From Oscillospiraceae bacterium (GTDB taxonomy: Bacteria > Bacillota > Clostridia > Oscillospirales > Ruminococcaceae), in NCBI GenBank assembly GCA_009778065.1, contig WRKM01000008.1:41443-105442 (forward strand): a DNA stretch of 64,000 nucleotides. The letters are read 5' to 3'. Both the position numbers and the translations under genes were made by a program. Below are positions 32,279-40,828 of this stretch, piece after piece; position 1 is the first letter of the stretch, and each line of letters begins with the position of its first letter. The notes under the pieces were generated by a model. It searched no databases. It saw nothing but the letters and a program-made list of their open reading frames with translations, and was not told the DNA's origin.

Positions 32279-33031
32279 CTAATCCATTACTATCCTGATT
32301 GTTTTACCTACTCCCCCGCTACGGCGGGGCGGAGTTGCGTTTAGGCTTGTTTTTAATTTCATGAATTTAAAAACGACCGCTATAGCACACAAAGCCACTG
32401 TACCGAGTCTTATTTTAACCTTACAATGAAAATTAAAAACAGAATCCTCCCGCATAAAATCGGGTCTTATGTTGATTTGCCCGACCTTTACACTCGAAAC
32501 AGTCTTCAACCATGCAAGTGCGGAGTAAATCGCGGCGTTCTGCGTTCCGAAGTTAAGCGCGGCTTGTGCCGCATCTGAGCCGCCTACAATACTTTCAATA
32601 TAAAGCTCGGTTATTTTTATTTTCTTTATCAGTTTTTTTATGGGATGGGCTAAACCGCCAATCAATATCTTAATCAGATTTATATCGAGGTCAGGTATAT
32701 CGGTTTCAAATTTCTTCTTTTTTTTAGGCTTGAGGGTAGTTTTTACAGTTTTTTCGGACTCCGCAGGTTCTGAATGTTCGGGCGGTGCATCAGGTTTAAG
32801 CGGAGCTTCGGGTTTAAGTAATGTGTCGGATTTAGGTGGTGGTGTATAGGGCTTCTTTTTCTTCTTTTTTAGCTTTCGGGGTTTGGGTTCTTTTTCTTTA
32901 AACAAATCGAAAAATAATAAACGTATTTTAATTTCAGCTTCTTTATGATAATCAATTTCAAAAACAATGGGCAAAGACATCAATATAATAATCACTGAGA
33001 TTATCGCACCCGTTATAATTAAAGCGGTCAT
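32279..33031 (-). CDS. DUF2953-domain protein (YtfI-like)
   Basis: A 250-residue protein. One N-terminal transmembrane segment (MTALIITGAIISVIIILMSLP) is followed by EIDYHKEAEIKIRLLFF, then a highly basic Lys/Pro linker (about residues 52-105) and a C-terminal domain with YIESIVGGSDAAQAALNFGTQNAAIYSALAWL, the DUF2953 hallmark. Homologues sit beside ytfJ in spore formers and are implicated in sporulation. It overlaps scpB by 4 bp, so translation is coupled to the chromosome-segregation genes upstream. The long Lys/Pro linker is unusual in length. Confidence 0.88.
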   Translation of the reverse strand: MTALIITGAIISVIIILMSLPIVFEIDYHKEAEIKIRLLFFDLFKEKEPKPRKLKKKKKKPYTPPPKSDTLLKPEAPLKPDAPPEHSEPAESEKTVKTTLKPKKKKKFETDIPDLDINLIKILIGGLAHPIKKLIKKIKITELYIESIVGGSDAAQAALNFGTQNAAIYSALAWLKTVSSVKVGQINIRPDFMREDSVFNFHCKVKIRLGTVALCAIAVVFKFMKLKTSLNATPPRRSGGVGKTIRIVMD

Positions 33032-33597
33032 AATTCCGGTTGCCTTTCGTTTTCTTCGTATTCGGAGTCGAGCCGCATCTGCCCCTCCTCGTCCGGGAAA
33101 GGCGGAAGCTGTCCAATTTCATTCAACCCGAAACAACGCAAAAACGCCGCTGTTGTTCTGTAAGTCACCGGGCGTCCGGGCAGGTCTAAACGCCCCGCCT
33201 CCTCAATGAGTCCGCGTTCCGAAAGGGAGTTCACGACGCTGTTACTGTCTACTCCTCTAACCTGTTCAACATATGCTTTGGTTACGGGTTGATTATATGC
33301 GATGACCGCTAAAACCTCGAGTGCGGCTTGAGACAGCGGGGTCTGCCTTTTTATTTCGAGTGCGGTTTTTATAAAAGGCGCGTACTCTGTCCGTGTGGTT
33401 ATCTGATAACTGTTCTCGAGGCGAATAACCCGCAATCCGCTGTCGGAGACATTATATTTCCGCTCAAGCTGTCCGATTAGCTTTACAGCCGTTTCCGAAT
33501 CAATTCCCGCCGCCTCGGCAAGCCTGTTAATACTGACAGGTTCGCCCGCGGCGAAAAGGATAGCTTCAGTTATTGCGATTCCTTCCGATAATTCCAT
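33028..33597 (-). CDS. scpB: Segregation and condensation protein B
   Basis: A 189-residue kleisin-associated subunit of the SMC-ScpAB condensin, which organises and segregates the chromosome. It has two winged-helix domains. The motifs include ITEAILFAAGEPVSINRLAEAAGI, the family block LSQAALEVLAVIAYNQPVTKAYVEQVRGVDSNSVVNSL and the region GRPVTYRTTAAFLRCFGL. Length is normal. It starts 34 bp after scpA and overlaps the DUF2953 gene by 4 bp. Confidence 0.96.
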   Translation of the reverse strand: MELSEGIAITEAILFAAGEPVSINRLAEAAGIDSETAVKLIGQLERKYNVSDSGLRVIRLENSYQITTRTEYAPFIKTALEIKRQTPLSQAALEVLAVIAYNQPVTKAYVEQVRGVDSNSVVNSLSERGLIEEAGRLDLPGRPVTYRTTAAFLRCFGLNEIGQLPPFPDEEGQMRLDSEYEENERQPEL

Positions 33598-33631
33598 GCT
33601 TTCCCTCTGATTATTTTATTTTAGAAACGAT

Positions 33632-34318
33632 TTATTTATTTACGACCTCTACAACCTCTCCGTCTTCGGAAAACCTTACCCTTCCGTAAGCAGATAATTC
33701 AAGTAACGCAAGGAACACTGCGACTTTCTCCGTGCGTGTCTGCCCTCTGTAGAAATCCTCAAGCTTAAACTGACCGCCGCTTCGGATTTGTTTCAATATA
33801 AAGACTATTTTCGAGAAAACGCTGACATATTTCTGCGCCATAGCAGGTATCACGGGTAGCGGGGCGGCTGAGAGCCTGTCCCTGCCTACGACTCCGCCGA
33901 GAGCGGCTAACAGCTCGTCCGTGCTGTGAAGTCCGCGGTACTCGTTATCGACCGGTAATTCTTCAGGTAGACGGGTAAAAATGTCAGAACCTTTAAAAAT
34001 ATCTAAAAGCCGTGCCGCCGCTTTTTTGTAGAGTGCGTATTCTTCGAGCGAGTGTCTAAGCTCTTTCTTCAACTCCTCAAGCTCGTGCTTGGGCAACAGA
34101 GCCGCACTTTTAATGTATATCAGCCGTGCCGCCATTTCGAGAAACTCTCCCGCGACCTCAATATCAGCCTCTCTCATTGCATCAAGGTAAAGTAAAAACT
34201 GCTCTAAAAGCACCGAAATTTTAATATCGGTTATGTTGAGCTTATGCTTTGATATAAGCATAAGCATGAGGTCGAGCGGTCCCTCAAAAACTTCGGTTTT
34301 AAAACTTAATTCTGTCAT
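33632..34318 (-). CDS. scpA: Segregation and condensation protein A (kleisin)
   Basis: A 228-residue kleisin that bridges the SMC heads with ScpB. Its N-terminal block (FKTEVFEGPLDLMLMLISKHKLNITDIKIS) and the middle helices (EFLEMAARLIYIKSAALLP) are classical. The C-terminal winged helix is VAVFLALLELSAYGRVRFSEDGE. It is a little shorter than the common 240-260 residues. It begins 1 bp after the stop of the upstream M50-like gene, so the two are translationally coupled. Confidence 0.96.
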   Translation of the reverse strand: MTELSFKTEVFEGPLDLMLMLISKHKLNITDIKISVLLEQFLLYLDAMREADIEVAGEFLEMAARLIYIKSAALLPKHELEELKKELRHSLEEYALYKKAAARLLDIFKGSDIFTRLPEELPVDNEYRGLHSTDELLAALGGVVGRDRLSAAPLPVIPAMAQKYVSVFSKIVFILKQIRSGGQFKLEDFYRGQTRTEKVAVFLALLELSAYGRVRFSEDGEVVEVVNK

Positions 34319-34319
34319 A

Positions 34320-35033
34320 TCATCCTATAAATTTTGAAAGTAAATCAAGTAGCTTTATAACATTAAAGCATAAAAACTCAAGCAGAATACTAAGCGGTGA
34401 ATTTCTCCAAAAGAGCAGAAATATAAAAGCGAGCGTTATAATCTGCTGATACTGCATGATTTTAAATGCGGTTCTCGGCTTTAAATAAGCGAAAAGGATT
34501 TTTCCGCCTGCAAACTGGGGTATGGGGAGCAGGTTTAAAACTGCGATAAAAATATTTAACTGTATTATTATTTTTACAGCTACTATGCAGTAATATATGG
34601 ATTGGGTATATTCATTCGCGACAAGCAATATTATTTTTGCCGTTACCATGAAAAGATAGGCGAGGACAATATTTGCGAGAGGTCCCGAAAGCGCAATCAG
34701 CACCACCGCCGTATTACCTTTAACCTTTCGGCACTTCGCAGGGTTCACGGGGATGGGCTTCCCCCAACCTATCGGGGCTATGAGCATCATAAGCGCGCCC
34801 ATACGGTCAATGTGAACAAGCGGGTTAAGGGTTAGTCTTCCGTATCTCTCGGCTGTGTCGTCTCCGAGGAATTTTGCCATATACCCCTGCGCGCTTTCTC
34901 GTATGGGAAAGACGACAAAAATCATTACAGCGACTGTAAAACACGAAATAATAAACATAACCGTGTTCGCTTCATTCGGATTCATGAGTAGGGAAAGAAG
35001 GCGGAAAATTGGTCGATATTCAAATACTTCCAT
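34320..35033 (-). CDS. Site-2-protease-like (M50) membrane protein with all metal ligands lost
   Basis: A 237-residue integral membrane protein. I start it at the ATG of MEVFEYRP (35033), preceded by AAGGAGC; an upstream in-frame ATG would add 22 residues. It aligns with the site-2 protease family usually found before scpA: GDDTAERYGRLTLNPLVHIDRMGALMMLI, GWGKPIPVNPAKCR, SGPLANIVLAYLF and LLPIPQFAGGKIL. The zinc motif HExxH reads RESAQ, so both His are replaced (Arg, Gln), and the third ligand Asp of PPLDG is Ala (PQFAGG). Only the Glu remains. It should be unable to cut peptides. Intact framing and close coupling to scpA argue for a retained non-catalytic function. Confidence 0.85.
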   Translation of the reverse strand: MEVFEYRPIFRLLSLLMNPNEANTVMFIISCFTVAVMIFVVFPIRESAQGYMAKFLGDDTAERYGRLTLNPLVHIDRMGALMMLIAPIGWGKPIPVNPAKCRKVKGNTAVVLIALSGPLANIVLAYLFMVTAKIILLVANEYTQSIYYCIVAVKIIIQLNIFIAVLNLLPIPQFAGGKILFAYLKPRTAFKIMQYQQIITLAFIFLLFWRNSPLSILLEFLCFNVIKLLDLLSKFIG

Positions 35034-35106
35034 AGGAATAACAGCTCCTTGAAAAATAAAGGCTATAGCTATAATAACATATTTGTTCAGATTTTGCAAG
35101 CGTTTT

Positions 35107-35625
35107 TTAATAAAACCAAAATCCCACCACCAATCCGCTCAAAATCCACAGCGTAATATCACCTGCAAGTGCAGACGGGAGTGCGTGGCGGGTCTTTTTC
35201 ACTTTCGTAGCGGCAAAATAAACGGCAATAACATAAAACGTCGTCTCACTGCTTCCGAGAATCACGCTCGCTACACGCCCCGCAAAGCTGTCTGCGCCTG
35301 TTTGCCCTAATATCGACTCGAAAATCGCCACCGAGCCGCTTCCCGAAAACGGTCTCATTATAACGAGCGGCGTTACCTCTCCGGGAAAACCGAGAAAATC
35401 TGTAACGGGCGACATCAGGGCAGATATAAGCGCGAGTCCGCCCGATGCACGAAACATTCCCACCGACAGCACTAACGCAAATAATGCAGGGAATACATCA
35501 TAAACAGTATGCAGACCCTCCTTTACCCCGTTCGTAAATTCGCTGAAAATATCGACTTTCTTATATAACCCGTAAACTAACACAAATACAAATACAGCCG
35601 GAACGGCAAAATCAGATACAGTCAT
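35107..35625 (-). CDS. spmB: Spore maturation protein B
   Basis: A 172-residue membrane protein of the nucleoside-recognition (Gate) superfamily, which with SpmA is required for spore core dehydration in Bacillus. I start it at MTVSDFAVPAVF (35625) because this ATG overlaps the spmA stop as ATGA; a longer reading would cover 90 bp of spmA. Motifs VYDVFPALFALVLSVGMFRASGG, MRPFSGSGSVAIFESI and LGSSETTFYVIAVYFA are family hallmarks. Confidence 0.95.
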   Translation of the reverse strand: MTVSDFAVPAVFVFVLVYGLYKKVDIFSEFTNGVKEGLHTVYDVFPALFALVLSVGMFRASGGLALISALMSPVTDFLGFPGEVTPLVIMRPFSGSGSVAIFESILGQTGADSFAGRVASVILGSSETTFYVIAVYFAATKVKKTRHALPSALAGDITLWILSGLVVGFWFY

Positions 35626-36215
35626 ACTAAGCCCGCCTTTCTCCGCCGCTTTGACAGAATTTTCGCTACTGAAAGCGATACTGTCAACGCCGCCAAAGAC
35701 GTTATCCAGACGCACGGCAGAATCTCCATAGGCGCGGCAGAACCGTTTTTCAAGCGCAAAGCCGCCGCCGTGGTAGGGATTAGTTGCAAAGAAGCCGTAT
35801 TTAATACGACGAAAAGCACCATGTTGTTTGTAGCGTGTTCGCCTTCGCTTTCTTCTTTTTCAAGCTCGCGCATCGCCGCGATTCCGAACGGGGTCGATGC
35901 GTTTCCGAGTCCGAGCAAATTCGCGCTTATATTTAAAACTATGTAGCCTATCGCTCTTCCGTTTGGGTCTATCCCCTTAAAAAGACGAATAAGAAGCGGT
36001 TTAAACGCTCCCGCAAGCAACTCCGTCAGCCCCGCAGTCTGCGCCACTCTCATTATCCCGCTCCACAAGCATATTACACCGCAGAGCGTGAGGCAGAGCG
36101 TAACAGCGTTCTGTGCCTCTGAAAGCGCCGCCTCCGATACCGCCGCCACGTCTCTGTTCAATATGGCAAATACAAGCGAAAAAACGCACAACCCACCAAA
36201 AACATATTTCATCAT
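35622..36215 (-). CDS. spmA: Spore maturation protein A
   Basis: A Gate-domain membrane protein of about 197 residues, partner of SpmB. The start is one of two adjacent ATGs (MMKYVFGGLCVFSLVFAIL; 36215 or 36212) after a CGGGGG ribosome binding site. A further in-frame ATG 66 bp upstream lacks such a site. Typical motifs are LWSGIMRVAQTAGLTELLAGAFKPLLIRLF, NISANLLGLGNASTPFGIAAM and FVVLNTASLQLIPTTAAALR. It appears to be the first gene of the spm-M50-scp-ytf-dac series. The AT-rich region upstream (36216-36370) also contains the start region for the divergent Hpt gene; I could not identify a sporulation-type promoter with confidence. Confidence 0.95.
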   Translation of the reverse strand: MMKYVFGGLCVFSLVFAILNRDVAAVSEAALSEAQNAVTLCLTLCGVICLWSGIMRVAQTAGLTELLAGAFKPLLIRLFKGIDPNGRAIGYIVLNISANLLGLGNASTPFGIAAMRELEKEESEGEHATNNMVLFVVLNTASLQLIPTTAAALRLKNGSAAPMEILPCVWITSLAALTVSLSVAKILSKRRRKAGLV

Positions 36216-36370
36216 AAAACGAACCCCCGTTACAGATAGTATTAACACATTGTTAATATATAGTTCACACATTAGACACATATTAAAAGCCGCTCTGTGT
36301 TAATATATTAATATATGATTATATTAGGGTATTTTTTACTTTATTCAAAGTCTGAAGGAGGCTGTAAACA

Positions 36371-36745
36371 ATGGCATGGAATTATGATATTATTGATTTA
36401 AACGAAGCTATGACGAGGGTACTCGGACGTAAGGAGTTGTATAAGGGTTGGCTTGACACCTTTTTGACGGACGATGTTTTCGCCACTGTTCAAGAGGCTT
36501 TTGAAAAAAAAGATTATGACGGCGCCGACCTCGCTCTGCACAAAATAAAAGGAACATCCGGTAACCTCTCGATTAAATCGGTTTTCGAGTTAGCATCGTC
36601 GCTCTCCTCTAAGGTCAGGAACAGAGACGCCTTTGACACGCTCACCGAGGAGTATGAAAAACTACGGGAAAGCTTTTTTTCAGCTAAAAAAATGTATACC
36701 GATAATGTTAACGACTTGATGAATTACGGAGAACTTAGCTTTTAA
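36371..36745 (+). CDS. Stand-alone histidine phosphotransfer (Hpt) domain protein
   Basis: A 124-residue helical protein. The Hpt motif ALHKIKGTSGNLSIKSVFELA carries the phospho-accepting His57, followed by the expected Lys and Gly. The remainder forms the rest of a four-helix bundle (LRESFFSAKKMYTDNVN). It would carry phosphate between a hybrid kinase receiver and a response regulator. No kinase is adjacent. Among the hybrid kinases in this window, the 1410-residue protein at 21757-25989 lacks its own Hpt, so it is a possible partner (inference). An AAGGAGG ribosome binding site precedes the start. Confidence 0.88.
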   Translation: MAWNYDIIDLNEAMTRVLGRKELYKGWLDTFLTDDVFATVQEAFEKKDYDGADLALHKIKGTSGNLSIKSVFELASSLSSKVRNRDAFDTLTEEYEKLRESFFSAKKMYTDNVNDLMNYGELSF

Positions 36746-36763
36746 AAGGATTTAAACTAAACG

Positions 36764-36786
36764 GGGCGGCAGAAAAACTGTCTGCC
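36764..36786. terminator. Weak hairpin between convergent genes
   Basis: GGCAGA (36768-36773) pairs with TCTGCC (36781-36786) around AAAACTG, with additional G/C pairing just outside. It lies between the Hpt gene and the converging thioredoxin-domain gene. The T content downstream is modest. Confidence 0.4.
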
Positions 36787-36787
36787 C

Positions 36788-38626
36788 TTACGTTTTCAAG
36801 TGTCGGCAACCGTTTTCATCGCAGATATAATTCTCTGCGCCGTGCCTCGCGGTTTCTTTTTTCAACAACGTATAAAGGAAAAAAGCGTGACCGCCGGGAG
36901 AATCCGTCGCCGCACAAGCCATAAATCGGATATGCTTATCAAGGATATCCCCGTACTCACCTGTCAGCAGGTTTAAATCAAGCAGATTCATCGCCATTAC
37001 AGAATTACCCGACGGTATTGCGCCGTCGTGGGTTTCTTTAGGGCGGATAATCAAAGTTTCTCCATCGCTCGGAGTGAGGTAGAACCCACCGTTATCATTA
37101 TCGGGAAATTCCATTATAACTTTATCTGTCAATTGTCTTGCGCGGCTCAGTAAATATGGGCGATTCTCTGTGCGGTATAATTGAAGAAGAGCATAAATAT
37201 AAAAAGCATAATCGTCTAAAACTCCGTTACCGGTGCGTTTTCCGTCTCTGTAGCTTGTATAGATACGGTCGTTTTCGCATAAATTCGTTTCAATAAAATC
37301 GACGGCTTTATTCGCCGCTCTTAAATATTCCGTATCTCCGAAAACCTTGTATGAATCGGCATATGCAGCAATCATCAAAGCGTTCCATGCCGTCAGGATT
37401 TTATCGTCCTTATGCAAAACAACGCGGGCTTTACGATATTCATAGAGCGCGGGTATAAGGTTTGAAAGGCTGTCGTCAAGCATATCTTTATTAATCTGAT
37501 TCGGGATATTTTCTCCCCTGCCCTCAAAGTTTCCGCTTTCTGTAATATCGTACAACCCGCAAAAACGCGAACCGTCCTTTTCGCCTAACACTTTTTTTAT
37601 TTCTTGCGGTGTAAAGACATAAAACTTTCCTTCTATACCGTCGCTGTCAGCGTCCTCGGCAGAGTAAAAGCCGAGGTTTTCATTATTAAAATTCGTCATC
37701 TCTCGTTTTATATATAAAATCGTTTTTTCAGCAACAGACCTATAAACAGGGTTTTTCGTGATTTCATACGCCTTTGTATACGCCATTATGAGAAGCGCGT
37801 TATCATAAAGCATCTTTTCAAAATGCGGTACGAGCCATTTTTCATCGGTCGAATACCGGGAGAACCCGAACCCGATATGGTCGAAAATCCCGCCCTTCGC
37901 CATTGACATAAGGGTTTTTTCAGCTATATCAAGACATTCACTGTCATTTAGCTCCTTCCCTTTTTCCATTAAAAACAGCAGATTATGAGGCGAAGGGAAC
38001 TTAGGGGCGCGTCCGAACCCGCCGTAATTCGGGTCGTATACCGTCTTAAAATAGGAAACACCTTGAGCGATTAATGAAGCGTAATCTGTACTTTGGTTAG
38101 TTTCGATTTTCGCAATTGCGTTTATATGCGCGGTTATCATTCGGGCAGAATCTGTCAGCTTCTGCCGCTCTGTTCGCCAATACTGATTTGCATTTTCAAG
38201 TATTTCAATCAACCCCGTCATACCGTAACGGCTTCGTTTCGGAAAATATGTTCCCGCGAAAAACGGATTTCCTGTGTGGTCGGTAATTGCCGTCAGAGGC
38301 CAGCCGCCCGAACCTGTCAGCGATACGCATACATTCATATAAACGCTGTCGATGTCGGGGCGTTCTTCTTTGTCGACTTTTACAGGTACAAAATCACGAT
38401 TTAAAATTTCTGCCGCTTCTTTGTCTTCAAAGCTCTCTCGAGCCATTACATGACACCAGTGGCAGGTTGAATATCCTATACTTAAAAAAACAGGTTTGTC
38501 TTCCGTCCGCGCTTTTTCAAACGCTTCTTTACCCCACGGATACCAGTCCACGGGGTTGTTTGCGTGTTGAATAAGATATGGGGACGTTTCGTTTGCTAAT
38601 CTGCTCGGTCGCTTTGTATCAGCCAT
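36788..38626 (-). CDS. YyaL-like thioredoxin-domain/glycosidase-fold protein (DUF255)
   Basis: A 612-residue member of the family that includes bacterial YyaL and mammalian spermatogenesis-associated protein 20. The N-terminal thioredoxin-like domain has [20 protein letters not shown] (Cys55, Cys58) and [14 protein letters not shown]. The rest is an (alpha/alpha)6 barrel with [48 protein letters not shown] and [15 protein letters not shown]. Relatives usually run to about 650-700 residues, so it is slightly short. The activity is not established. It is a single-gene unit. Confidence 0.92.
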   Translation of the reverse strand: MADTKRPSRLANETSPYLIQHANNPVDWYPWGKEAFEKARTEDKPVFLSIGYSTCHWCHVMARESFEDKEAAEILNRDFVPVKVDKEERPDIDSVYMNVCVSLTGSGGWPLTAITDHTGNPFFAGTYFPKRSRYGMTGLIEILENANQYWRTERQKLTDSARMITAHINAIAKIETNQSTDYASLIAQGVSYFKTVYDPNYGGFGRAPKFPSPHNLLFLMEKGKELNDSECLDIAEKTLMSMAKGGIFDHIGFGFSRYSTDEKWLVPHFEKMLYDNALLIMAYTKAYEITKNPVYRSVAEKTILYIKREMTNFNNENLGFYSAEDADSDGIEGKFYVFTPQEIKKVLGEKDGSRFCGLYDITESGNFEGRGENIPNQINKDMLDDSLSNLIPALYEYRKARVVLHKDDKILTAWNALMIAAYADSYKVFGDTEYLRAANKAVDFIETNLCENDRIYTSYRDGKRTGNGVLDDYAFYIYALLQLYRTENRPYLLSRARQLTDKVIMEFPDNDNGGFYLTPSDGETLIIRPKETHDGAIPSGNSVMAMNLLDLNLLTGEYGDILDKHIRFMACAATDSPGGHAFFLYTLLKKETARHGAENYICDENGCRHLKT

Positions 38627-38744
38627 TGTTCAATACCGCCTTCCTGTATGATATTTTAATGTTAGTGTCCCCTCTAAACAAATTATTTATACTATAATAT
38701 CCTTTGAAGAAGATTAGCGCTATATTAAGAATATAAAAATTTTG

Positions 38745-38773
38745 TTGACATAATCGTTCAAATGTGGTAGAAT
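38745..38773 (+). promoter_or_regulatory. Promoter of the TPM-like / PspA gene pair
   Basis: TTGACA (38745-38750), a 17-bp spacer, and TAGAAT (38768-38773). The start would be about 40 nt before the ATG at 38820. Confidence 0.75.
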
Positions 38774-38819
38774 TGCAGATAGGTAACTATATTATTTAAT
38801 ACGAAAGCAGGTATCCGAG

Positions 38820-39905
38820 ATGGGGAGAAGTAGCGGCGGGAGAAGTAGCGGAGGTCGCAGTAGCAGTGGCGGAAGAAGTAGCGGAGGAAGAAGCAGCAGC
38901 GGAGGTTATCGCAGTTCGGGCAGCTCGCGTAGTTCGGGTTCCGTCTCGCGTAGCGGTTCATCGCGTTCGGGTAGCTCATCACATCATCATCACAACAGCG
39001 GAAGCTTCGGTAACAGCATGGCGAGGGGGCTTGCCTTCGGTATGGGCAGTCAAATGGGGCGAAATATGATGGGCGGCAGACGTAACAGGCGAGGCGGTTC
39101 GGGTTCCGGAATGGGCTGTATGTCGCTTATTTCTGTTTTAATAGTCGTTATTTTTATATCAACAGCGGCTTTCATGCTATATGAAAAGACGGGCGGCGGA
39201 ATTACCCCCAGTACCGTTTCGCGTACCGCACTTTCGGGAGCGTCTGTCGAACCGGGTGATGTTTTAACCTATGAGGATGCGACACGTTACGAAGACTGGT
39301 TTTATAATTCTCAGGCGATGACAAACGGAGCGAACATTGCGCATAATCTTACGGGCGTTAAGTTCGGTATTTATGTTACCGATGAAATCAATGGTAATTC
39401 ACGTCCATCTCCTGCATCTTTAGACGAATTCAGCGACAATCTGTATGAGGAATGGTTCGGAGACAGTTCGGGGCATCTTTTGATTGTTCTTGTAGATTCG
39501 GGTATCGGTCATTTCTCCGCTACGGATATAGGCGGCAACTCGGCGAGAACTGTGTTCGATGACGAAGCAATGGGCATATTCTATAATTATCTCGAACGGT
39601 ATTGGAACGAACCCGACAATTATGACGACAGTGAGATGTTCGGACTCGCTCTTTCAAATACGGCAGAGCGTATCATGAGTATTACTCCAACGGTTTCACA
39701 GGTTATCATTCCCTGGATTTTCGGACTTCTCGCAATTATAGCGGTTTTTGTGGGTGCGACTGTAGTGTTAAAGGCGAATACGAAGCGTAAATTGGCGGCG
39801 GCAGAGCAGGCAAAAGCAGATGCGGAGCTTCTCGCAACGCCGATTGACGGGCTTGACGGTACGCCGCCGAGTGACCCTTTGCTTGATAAGTATAAAACCG
39901 ATTAA
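38820..39905 (+). CDS. TPM-domain-like membrane protein with Ser/Gly/Arg-rich N-terminus
   Basis: A 361-residue protein. Residues 1-90 are a low-complexity Gly/Ser/Arg tract (repeats of GGRSSGGRSS and a HHHH run), probably disordered and cytoplasmic. A transmembrane segment follows (MSLISVLIVVIFISTAAFMLY). The extracytoplasmic part (about 130-290) resembles a TPM/YgcG domain (YEDWFYNSQAMTNGANIAHNLTGVKFGIYVTDEING, HLLIVLVDSGIGHFSATDIGG). A second span lies near residues 300-322, then a charged tail. It sits 59 bp before pspA, and small TPM-like proteins are often found with PspA-family genes, suggesting a membrane-stress role (inference). Confidence 0.75.
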   Translation: MGRSSGGRSSGGRSSSGGRSSGGRSSSGGYRSSGSSRSSGSVSRSGSSRSGSSSHHHHNSGSFGNSMARGLAFGMGSQMGRNMMGGRRNRRGGSGSGMGCMSLISVLIVVIFISTAAFMLYEKTGGGITPSTVSRTALSGASVEPGDVLTYEDATRYEDWFYNSQAMTNGANIAHNLTGVKFGIYVTDEINGNSRPSPASLDEFSDNLYEEWFGDSSGHLLIVLVDSGIGHFSATDIGGNSARTVFDDEAMGIFYNYLERYWNEPDNYDDSEMFGLALSNTAERIMSITPTVSQVIIPWIFGLLAIIAVFVGATVVLKANTKRKLAAAEQAKADAELLATPIDGLDGTPPSDPLLDKYKTD

Positions 39906-39964
39906 GGACGTTTCGTGCTGAAAGCACGTAGTTATAATTTTTTAAAGAAAGGCAGTAACAGATT

Positions 39965-40699
39965 ATGGCAGGTATTCTTTCCCGCACGAGAGATATTCTT
40001 TCGAGCAACATTAACGCACTTTTGGACAAATGCGAGGACCCCGCAAAGATGATTGACCAACTTTTACGCGATGCACGCAAAAATTTAGCCGACGTAAAAA
40101 GAGAATCCGCGAATGTCATAGCCCAGGAAACCGCCGCACTCCGCGCTCTTGAAAAAGAACGCGCTGATGTTCTGGAATATACTAAGGCGACTAAAGCCGC
40201 CCTCGTCAAGGGTAACGAGGCGGACGCACTGAAGCTCGCCGAGCGAGTATCCAAGGAAGAGGCGGAACTTGTACAGGCTGAAAAGGTTTACGCAATGTGT
40301 AGGGAAAACGCCGACAATATGCGTGCCATGTTTAAAAAGCTTTCGGCTGACGTTCAACTGCTTGAGGGCAAACGCGCTAACTTAAAAGGGCTTGTCGCCG
40401 CTTCTAAAGCGCAGGAAACCGTAAACAAAATGGCGAGCAAGACCACAGGCGGTATGGCTACTAAAATTGACGATATGGAACGCAAAATTCAGGCTCGTTT
40501 TGATGCGGCGAACGCAATGGCTTCTCTTGATGCAGAGGTAGGCGATGAAGCCGCCGCTCTGATGTCCAAATACTCAGACTCAAACGATGGTATAGATGTA
40601 ATTGCACGTCTGAAAAGCGAAATGGGCTTAACCGAATCCGAAGTACCCTGCGCAGAGGCAGAGGATGTTTTGGAACGGTTCAGAAGCACCGAAGAATAA
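39965..40699 (+). CDS. pspA: PspA/IM30 (Vipp1-like) family protein
   Basis: A 244-residue ESCRT-III-like coiled-coil protein that assembles on stressed membranes. The family start is clear: MAGILSRTRDILSSNINALLDKCEDPAKMIDQLLRDA. The long helical hairpin follows (EEAELVQAEKVYAMCRENADNMRAMFKKLSADVQLLEGKRANL), and a short C-terminal helix. Length is slightly above the usual 220-230. It is preceded by an AAAGAAAGG ribosome binding site and followed by a strong terminator. Confidence 0.93.
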   Translation: MAGILSRTRDILSSNINALLDKCEDPAKMIDQLLRDARKNLADVKRESANVIAQETAALRALEKERADVLEYTKATKAALVKGNEADALKLAERVSKEEAELVQAEKVYAMCRENADNMRAMFKKLSADVQLLEGKRANLKGLVAASKAQETVNKMASKTTGGMATKIDDMERKIQARFDAANAMASLDAEVGDEAAALMSKYSDSNDGIDVIARLKSEMGLTESEVPCAEAEDVLERFRSTEE

Positions 40700-40713
40700 T
40701 ATCATATAGAAAG

Positions 40714-40767
40714 CAGGGACGCCTACGTGTTCGATATCGGACACGATATATAGTGTCCCTGTTTTTT
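40714..40767 (+). terminator. Terminator after pspA
   Basis: CAGGGAC (40714-40720) pairs with GTCCCTG (40755-40761), and an inner palindromic stretch (GTGTTCGATATCGGACAC) extends the fold. A run of six T follows (40762-40767). Confidence 0.8.
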
Positions 40768-40793
40768 AACGGTAAAAGATAACTATTTTGTAA

Positions 40794-40822
40794 TTGACAA
40801 AACCTCAGAAATAAGGCATAAT
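40794..40822 (+). promoter_or_regulatory. Promoter of prmA, abutting the start codon
   Basis: TTGACA (40794-40799), a 17-bp spacer, and CATAAT (40817-40822). The expected start lies at 40828-40830, on the ATG at 40829 itself, so the mRNA would have no or almost no leader. Confidence 0.7.
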
Positions 40823-40828
40823 AGTATT

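Noticed and set aside
36216..36370. Sporulation sigma-factor promoter before spmA
   Set aside because: The region is very AT-rich, and no pair of boxes matched a known sporulation promoter well enough.
39736..40254. 172-codon minus-strand frame opposite pspA
   Set aside because: It is low-complexity, antisense to PspA and spans the intergenic ribosome binding site.
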